64,000 bases of DNA from Loxodes magnus. Taxonomy: Eukaryota > Ciliophora > Karyorelictea > Loxodida > Loxodidae. Location: positions 310,001 through 374,000 of the forward strand of contig CAMPDV010000083.1 in NCBI GenBank assembly GCA_946699065.1, in the 5' to 3' direction. Under the pieces are notes generated by a model. The model did no database searches. It was not told where the DNA came from and saw only the letters and a program-made list of their open reading frames with translations. Below, piece by piece: positions 56,598-64,000 of this stretch. The position numbers and the translations under genes were made by a program. Every line of letters begins with the position of its first letter. The first letter of the stretch is position 1.

Positions 56598-59500
56598 ATG
56601 GAAATAGAAAAGACTTTTGCAATGCCTTTTCTTAAGGAAAACTAAATTAGTAAAAATTCTATTGAGGATATTGAAGTTTCTTAGACCTTATTATAGAAAT
56701 AAGAAAGTTATATTGATGAAAAGCAGTAAATGAATAAGCCAAAGAATAACTAGATTTTCAATAAGAACTGCATTAAACAATATTTTAAAAACTTAAACTT
56801 CTGAGGACAATCTCCTAGATACTTATAAAAAATGAAGCTGAGGCTTATTAAGAATAATTTATCTATATCTAGCTAATTTTTTTTCTTTATAGATGATAAA
56901 AATATGCTTTCATTTGATAGAGAAAGAAATTAAGTCATATGTGAGAATCCAACTAGAGAAGCTAATTTAGATGAAGAGTAAATAAAAAGAATTAAACAGC
57001 TATACTTTAGAAGAATCTTTAGTAGTGCTAATATAATTTTGTTTTATCTTGAGAATCGTTTAATAGGCATCAGCTTACGCACGCTATAAAAAGTAATGGA
57101 AATTGATTTTTAGAATAAAATAAAATGAATAGAAACTTTGAGAGATACATGCTACATATAAGACACTACAAATAGAATATATGAAATTAAAAGCAATAAA
57201 TTAGAAGAAGTATTATAGTCTCCGTTAGATTAGGAATAAAAAATATGAAGAATCTTGATAGCTGAATAAATTTTAGTTCTAGAAACTGAATTTTAATACT
57301 TTTTCTATGATGCTTTTACTCTTAAATTAAAAGGTACGTTTGATAACTCTGAAGGTTATAATTACTATAATAGGTTGGTAAAGTTTTCTAATAATTCTAG
57401 ATAATCTACTTAATGCCTGGAATTTTACAACCATGATGGAACTTTAAAAGGCCAAATAAACTTGGAAGAATAAATGGTTCTAGATTCTAATTTTATTTCC
57501 TCTCTCTATTATATATTCTTTTCACCAAGTTCATGAAAAATCGCCTTTTATCGTATCAAAGATTTATAACTTGTCTCCGTCTAATAGTTAACAGACTAGT
57601 TTTACTTAACCTGTGAAGATTGCTGCTACCTGTATAACTCTAAAAGTTACATAAATAAGAATATGATACAGATATAAGATTATTTCAGCATACTTTTTAC
57701 TTTTAATAAAGAAGTGAAGGCTTTCGCTGCTACTGAAAAGTTTATTTTTATACTTACAGAGAGTAAGTTATAGGTTTTTCAAAACTGCCAAAGTTAAGAA
57801 TTCAATGAGCTGTAGAATTTCGAAATTTAAGGAGAAAGTGTAGAAGCTAATGAATCACTAGCTATTGTATTTACAAAGGATAAAGATAACGTAGTAATAT
57901 TAAAATGAGAAGATAACAATTTTTTTATAAGTGAAATCAAAGTTGAAAAGGTTATTTGTGCTTATCTAGTTGGTTTGAACTTAATAGTAGTGTATAATGA
58001 TAAGACCATTATTTACTATAATAGTAATGCAAAAGAGATATTCACTAAAAACTTATAGCGAAACTATAAATAAATCTCATTTTTCTTGGACTAATAAAAT
58101 TAAATGGTCTATTGGCTAGCATTAATTAATAAAACGATTTATAGTAGTTAATTCAATTTATAAAGCTTGTAAGACTAACTGTTATGATGCTAATACACTT
58201 AGAAGGAAATAGTCTGTTGTGTTTTTGTAATGCCTAATGTTTTTTTGGCTGATAAAGATGGAGATTTGTATTAAAGTGACTATTAAGTTAAAAATTTGAA
58301 AAAGATAAAATTAAAGAGTGCGGGTATATTTAAGCTGATATGAATCGACCAGTTCTTGGTTCTACTTAATTTAGAAGGATATATAGTCATTGCAAATCTG
58401 GAGCTAGAATACGAATTTTAACTTTAACTTCCTGTTAACGGACTATTGAATTTAGTTACACTTTAAGATTCTTGATGAATCTAGGACACAGAAAATCACT
58501 TATAACTAGTTTAATCTCCATTTTCTTAATACTCAAGAACCAATTACATTCAAGATTTATGTGGAAGATCATAGAATTATTATGAAAACTTTCGTAGTAA
58601 TCCATAAACAATAGATTCCTTATTAAGTCCAATCATATTACCTTTCTTTTGAAATTATTTACACATTCTTTGCTATGACAACGAAATAAGGCTATTAAAA
58701 GCTGTTCTAAAGAAAGGAATCTAGTTAATCAAGCATCCTTAAGGTTATTCTGCTTTAGCAGTATGTAGTGACTTGAAACGAATAGACTGTGCCAACATAA
58801 TCATTTAGCATTTTGTAGAGCAAAGAGATGAGCGACTGCTTTCTTAATTCTCTAAATACGTTCAAAATGATATCTATGACCTATTAGCTTTCTCTCCTTT
58901 TCTATTTATTACATTAGATAAAATTTCTTTTAAATAAGAGACTAATTTAGCTTCCTCAATAAGGACTAATTTAAGAGAGTAGATTATTTTTTCAGATTCA
59001 AGCGAAATAAAATTAGAGGATTTTTAAATTAACTAAGATAACGCAGAAGAAGTCTCAGTATAATTCTTCTGCTCTAGATTCTAGTTAGAATCATATCCTG
59101 GAAGCTCAGAAAGTATTATCTTTAATAATCTGCTGAAGGAGTCAACCAATAAGAATATTTTAGTAACTTAACTTTTATAGAAATACTTGGCTATTCGTTA
59201 TCAATAGGTATTCTCAGTGTAGCTGACTTTTTTTATTTCTTTACATCCTATTGCTGATAAGTTTCAGCTTATTATCAGTATTTACATAGTATAAAATGAT
59301 ATGGATAGCTTGTCTTATTTCAAACTCAGTAATGATTATGCTATAGTTGTTTAAAGTCTATATTTATCAGAAAGAATGGAAGAAAAATAAGTGAAATGTA
59401 GTAGATATGATTACTTATTTAGGTGTTATACATTTAGTCTTCTTTATGGATGAATAAGATGCATTTAAGATTTCTAGCTTTTAATATGTTTATATGGGAT

Positions 59501-60498
59501 TGCTAGTTATAATTTGACTAAGAGGATTTTATTACTTCAGGGTTTTCTCTAGCACCCGCTATTTATCCTAAATGATATTTGAAGTCTTAAAGGACATGAA
59601 GGCTTTTGGCATTTTATTGGTTTATGCTATTTTAGCTTGTAGTTTCTTTTACCAGGCTTCAGGCTTCTCAGAAAGTTATATGGATAACGTTCTAGCTGCT
59701 TTTATGCATTCTCTCGGTCAATGAGATTAAACTGATTTCAAGAACTTCCAATGACTAGTTTTTATACTAGCAATCCTTCTAAACCTTATCATAATGCTAA
59801 ATCTACTAATATCAATAATAAGTGACACATATGATAGAGTTTAATGCTAATTGCAAGTAACGGATGCTGTGGCATTATTAGATCTTATTTAAGAAACTGA
59901 AAGTCTAATGATATGGAATAGAAGCAAATCATAGAGGAAATATCTATAATTCTATATAATGTATACAGGAGATACTGATATTACATGAGAGGGAAAGTTG
60001 CATTTACTAAGCAAAAGAATGGACAAAATAAACATTTAGAATAAAAAGTAGTAGGACAAAATGATCAAACATATAGAATAATACTTTGATTGTAAATTTT
60101 AAACTATTGATGATAATCTTATGGCTATATAATCCAAAATTAATAGCTAAGATGAAAATGTTAAAGCTTTGAAAAACGAATTCTGTGCTTTTAGAAAACA
60201 AACTGAAACTTAAAAAATTAGCGAGGAATAATAAGAAATTTAAAATACAAAGGAATAAATAGCAAAATAAAATCAAGGAGATACAAAACTAAATACAGAT
60301 AAGAAATGCTTATAAGGGCATATTCTTCAACGCACATAAATGAAATATCACTATAATAAAGAACATTAGACTAAGATATACTCAGGATGGAGTTGTAATG
60401 GGTGCAATAAGATATTTGAATATCATTATAAAGTAGAGAATTACCACTGTTGTGAGTGTTGCTATGATTTATGTCTAAGTTGTTACTTAAATAAATGA
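56598..60498 (+). CDS. TRP-like cation channel with N-terminal propeller-like region and C-terminal zinc module
   Basis: ATG 56598 to TGA 60496-60498; about 1,299 aa if one base is skipped. The N-terminal ~600 residues alternate short hydrophobic strands in a WD/beta-propeller-like way (LEFYNHDGTLKGQINLEE; GYIVIANLELEYEF). An ankyrin-like stretch (KHPQGYSALAVCSDLKRIDC) precedes the channel. Channel: pre-S1 LLQKYLAIRYQQVFSV, S1 to S4 (WNVVDMITYLGVIHLVFFMD; LRGFYYFRVF), S5 FGILLVYAILACSFFYQ, pore DNVLAAFMHSLGQW, S6 FILAILLNLIIMLNLLISII with SDTYDRVQ, as in TRP/polycystin channels. A coiled coil and a Cys/His module follow (GWSCNGCNKIF ... YHCCECCYDLCLSC), DC1/ZZ-like. The frame shifts at the T7 run 59228-59234; one T too many is the simplest explanation. 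Many TGA codons read as Trp. Ion selectivity is unknown. Confidence 0.82.
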
Positions 60499-61140
60499 TA
60501 TACTAATAAAAAATTTTAAATTATATAATATAGGTAATTAAGTAAATTAGTTCAATTAAAGAATATAAGTTTGCATTAATTTAATTCTACCTAGTTAATT
60601 TTAATATTATACTAAATATTAAACTTCATTTTACTAAAAATATAGAAAATATTAACTAACGAAAGATTGTTTTCTTATTAAAAAACTCAAACTCTGTTTT
60701 AAACTGAGCTAGGATATTACTCATATGATAACTTAGTATAGAATAGAAAAAAGATAAATAATAAAGATACAAAAATATAATTAATAGTAATTAAAATTAA
60801 CTTATATATTAACTTTAATTTAAAAACTAGAAGCATTAACTACAGATAATTTTAAAAGCTATAACTGTATAAAAACATTTAATTTGAAATTAAAATAATT
60901 ATATTATTAAAGTGATTAGTAGATTTATAGAACTTTCTGATGATTTTTTATATTTTCTTAAATTGAAAAATTATTAGATCCTCTTTATAATTTATTATAA
61001 TTTACCAATAGATTTAATTGTATTTAAATATCTAACAAACTTAAATTATTTTCTGCTTTTACACTACTATCTCTTACTCCTAAGTTTTTCAAAAGCGATA
61101 TTAATGATTGAAATTAGTTTATTAGGAGTAGTAAATCTAC
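60499..61140. other. Convergent intergenic region
   Basis: AT-rich, no feature recognised. The C-terminal end of the neighbouring minus-strand frame is also AT-rich. Confidence 0.4.
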
Positions 61141-62658
61141 TCACTATTGTTTAAAAACTTAAATTGTTTCTTATTTTTTCCAATTATTTTAGTTTAGATA
61201 TTTACAACTATTTAACAATATTTAGTAATATAATTGTTTTATTTTGAAATGCTTAAAAGATGCTTTACTTAGTAAACAGCTAAAATAGAATATATTCAAT
61301 TAGTTAACAGCATGTTAATTGTTTTAATTATATGGAAGTCCCATGAATTCTTCTTTTTCATTGAATTCTATTTTAAGTTGCTCAAATGGTTTAATAACGA
61401 TATTTATTTTCTTGGATTTTTGCTTTATCTTATTTCTGCCTTTTTTCTGCTGTTTTTCGTGTAATTAATTTGATGCTTAAAGTTTAATATTAAAATCAAT
61501 ATTCTTTATCTTACTTGATTATTGAATCTGTTCCTATCAAATTCTATTTTACTTTACTAAACTTTTAAAGAAATCATCTTCTGTTTCTTATTCAGTCTCT
61601 TATCTTGATTTTATTTAATTATTATATATTTCTTGCTAATCACACATACAATATTACGAATTAGATGGCTTTTAAGACTAAATTCTACTCTTACTTCTGA
61701 TATTCCTTGTAGGCATAAAAATATTCTTATTAGAGTTCTTTAATTAAGCAATATTATTCCTTTTAAAATCGTTTTCGTAAAAAGCTTAGTCTTCTAATTT
61801 TATTTGCTTTTGACATATTTCGCATACATTAAAATCAAAATGCTGTTGAGTTTCAAAGTGTTGAAAAACTATCCGAGTTGAACTTTTTGGAGACTTCTGA
61901 GCAAGTTAGTTTGTATTAGAGACTTTTAGCAAATCTCTAGCATTTTCGAATATAGTTTAACCTTTTAAAGTACTATATCTGGTAGTTAGATTCCTGATAT
62001 TAAGCAATTAAGCCTAATTTTTAGTTTTAATTTGGTAATCCTTTAATTTATTGCTTATTTTAGGTTAACTTGAGCTTTATCCTTTTATAAGTTAGTTTTT
62101 ATTGAACTTCATAAAGTTTTTAAAGTGGTTATGAGTATCCATGCTTGTTTGCTTTTTATGAAGTATTTACTTCTGATTTAATAGCTTTAATGAGTTAAAG
62201 TCAAGACTACTAGTCACATAAAGTCTTTTGCTATTTTCTTTTGAATGATAGTTCTAATGCTAATAGATTTATTATTTCTAAGCTTAGTGCATTTTATCAG
62301 ATTCATTAGTCTAAAACATGAGATCCTTAGTTAGAAATTAGCTGGCTTCTTTTAATTTAAATTTTTCTTCCTCTTATAAGAAAGAAAATTAGTTTGGGGT
62401 ACCTTCTTAGTTTTCATTTTAGGTATTTCCATTGTTATATGTAGCTTTCCTGTTCTAATTCAATTAAAAAGAATCTTCTTTTTCTTGGTTTCTTAGAGTC
62501 CAAGCTCCTCAACCGATTTCCCTTTGTAGGTCATTCAATTGAGTAATTCAATCGCTTTGGTTTCTAACTTGACTTAGCAGTTATAAGTTATAATGTGAGG
62601 ATTAAGAATTAGTATAATGTGAAATAGGGGAGTTGATTTATGGAAGGTAGAAATTCAT
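61141..62658 (-). CDS. Unknown polar protein with C-x2-C and C-x-C motifs
   Basis: ATG 62658 (MNFYLPQINSPISHYTNSQS) to TGA 61143-61141 preceded by TAG; 505 codons. Early residues contain WITQLNDLQREIGWGAWTLR, where Trp comes twice from TGA. The middle is basic and S/N/Q-rich. At about residue 285 is FNVCEICQKQIKLEDQAFY, and at about 335 is SQYCMCDQQEIYNN, which could together bind a metal. The clearly coding part ends near KEEFMGLPYN (about 61335). The last ~65 codons are AT-rich with no TGA and may include untranslated sequence or an unrecognised intron. The start is supported by being the only in-frame ATG upstream. It lies 21 bases from the start of the divergent phosphatase gene. No family recognised. 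Confidence 0.65.
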
Positions 62659-62679
62659 TAGTATAAATAAAGCTTAAAA
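62659..62679. promoter_or_regulatory. 21-base head-to-head gap between start codons
   Basis: Only 21 bases separate the predicted start codons of the 61.1-62.7 kb minus-strand gene and the phosphatase gene. If both starts are right, the promoters must overlap the transcription units or be shared. Confidence 0.4.
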
Positions 62680-63873
62680 ATGAAAATAATTTGGACTTTT
62701 ATAATCTTATACTCTGCATCCTTTACTTCTAGCAAAATACTGTCTTTTGTTGAGTATTGCAGGCATGGAGCTAGGAATCCTGAATCTAAAGATAAGTATG
62801 AACCAATAGATTGAAAGGATAGAGATTTTGGCTAGCTTACTGCAACTGGAATGAGAATGCATTATATTCTAGGGAGAGAATTAAGGAAAAAATATGTGGA
62901 AGAATTAAGGCTTTTACCTGAATAGTATAAAGCTAATGTTATAGAAGTACATGCTAGCAATTGGAACCGAACTTATATGAGTGCTTATTCTTAAATGATT
63001 GGCTTATGGGGTGCTACTGCCAAAAAATTAGATCCTATTCCTATTCAAATTGAAAATGCCTAGCCACCTATTAAAGTGAGAGAAATAGGAAAAATAAAAT
63101 TACAACTTGGCTTATCAAGTATTCCTTAGAACATTCAACTAACACCTGTTCATCATGTCGACCCTATAGATAATTTTGCTATAATTAGTAACAATTTCTG
63201 TCCAAAGTTTAATAAGATAAAAGAAGAATTCTAATAGTCTGAGTACTTTAAGAACTATACACATATAAATTATGATTTAACTATTAGATAGAAGCTTGCA
63301 TAAGCTCTAAATGCAACTTATGAAGAAATGAACTTTAAATAGGCCACAAGCATTTGATCCTGGATGTATATTTATAAAACTCATGGATTTTAATATCCTA
63401 AAGTGTTAGAGTAATTTTATCCTTATCTAAAAGAACTTTCTGCTTGGAAAGCTATAAATGGAACTTATCCAGATGATTATTCTGCATAATTAGTTGGAAG
63501 CGAGTTTTTGAGATAAGTTTTTGAGCATTTCGATTAAGTTATAAGGAAATAAACTGAAATTTTGTTTGCTTTGTACTCAGGTCATGACTCTGTTACAGAA
63601 GGAATTGTTAGATAAATTAAGCTTCAGCCTGAAAGCGAAACATATAGAACTGCTATATTCGCTTCTAATTTAATTTTTGAACTTCACTAGAAGACAAATG
63701 AGCATGATACTAATAACAAAAAGATTAGCAACGGAGACTATTTTGTTCGCGTTTTCTTTAACGGAATTTAACGAAGCGTTAGTACCTGTGATTTAGATTC
63801 TAAATTAGATGATTTTAAAGCTTGCATAGGCCATATTATTCCTGATTTGGAAAAAGAGTGCAATTCTGCTTGA
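62680..63873 (+). CDS. Secreted histidine acid phosphatase
   Basis: ATG 62680, in-frame TGA 63871-63873; 397 aa. A signal peptide opens the protein (MKIIWTFIILYSASFTSS), followed at once by VEYCRHGARNP, the RHGxRxP catalytic motif whose His is phosphorylated. FGQLTATGMRMHYILGRELR, ASNWNRTYMSAYSQMIGLWG and the C-terminal SGHDSVTEG (the HD proton donor) complete the histidine acid phosphatase pattern. The enzyme hydrolyses phosphomonoesters in lysosomes, food vacuoles or outside the cell. Conserved Cys residues (STCDLDSK, ACIGH, KECN) fit an oxidising compartment. An upstream ATG at 62640 is in another frame. If the TGA at 63871 is read as Trp, the frame continues to the window end through a hydrophobic stretch (ILSYLSIYLSMPLISLSF) that could anchor it, so the end is not settled. 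Confidence 0.9.
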
Positions 63874-64000
63874 ACTAATACTTAATAAATCTTTGATATT
63901 CCAAACTTATTTAAACAAAATATCAATTCTATTTTATCATATCTTTCCATATATCTTTCAATGCCTCTTATATCACTCTCCTTCTCTCATTACTTAACTT

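Overview
The window is very AT-rich nuclear DNA from a ciliate. Read with the standard code it holds no long gene. Read with TAA and TAG as glutamine and TGA as tryptophan inside genes, about twenty long open frames appear, and nearly all of them end at a TGA. Examples of sense TGA are the tyrosyl-tRNA synthetase (EIW-KAAGMD), the double-zinc-finger protein (CDHWHK, FLEWWYL) and the DUF1015 protein (QYWINV). This is the ambiguous code of karyorelict ciliates (NCBI table 27), so a Loxodes-like organism is the best guess. Condylostoma (table 28) fits less well because no gene clearly ends at TAA or TAG. I saw no tRNA, rRNA or CRISPR.

Layout. 1-9.7 kb is an accessory, transposon-rich region. A nearly identical inverted repeat of about 320 bp (750-1074 and 6564-6882) flanks 5.5 kb that contains two convergent coiled-coil frames, one with a CCHC zinc knuckle. 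A decayed non-LTR reverse transcriptase lies at 7.4-8.3 kb, and two short retroelement-like units share a hairpin plus (ATTT)n 3' end (2.08-2.49 and 9.18-9.69 kb). 10-34 kb holds well-spaced genes: a putative helix-turn-helix protein, a protein with two cyclic-nucleotide-binding domains, a double zinc-finger protein, an unknown 253-aa protein, a 2-phosphoglycerate-kinase/LPA1-like protein, a 1,395-aa coiled-coil protein and TyrRS. 34-47 kb holds two large minus-strand proteins, a small MGCC-type lipid-anchor candidate and a tandem DUF1015 pair. 47-64 kb holds a membrane RING protein, a prokaryote-type malic enzyme, a basic Q-rich protein, two closely spaced minus-strand genes, a 1,299-aa TRP-like channel, an unknown protein and a secreted histidine acid phosphatase.

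The genes form no metabolic operon. Signalling and membrane functions are prominent (cNMP domains, TRP-like channel, membrane RING, lipid-anchor candidate). DUF1015 and the malic enzyme look prokaryotic in type. Four genes have one-frame discontinuities. These fit either very short introns (16-20 nt) or one-base length errors in homopolymers; two lie exactly on T7 runs. Long AT-rich spacers between genes show no recognisable feature.
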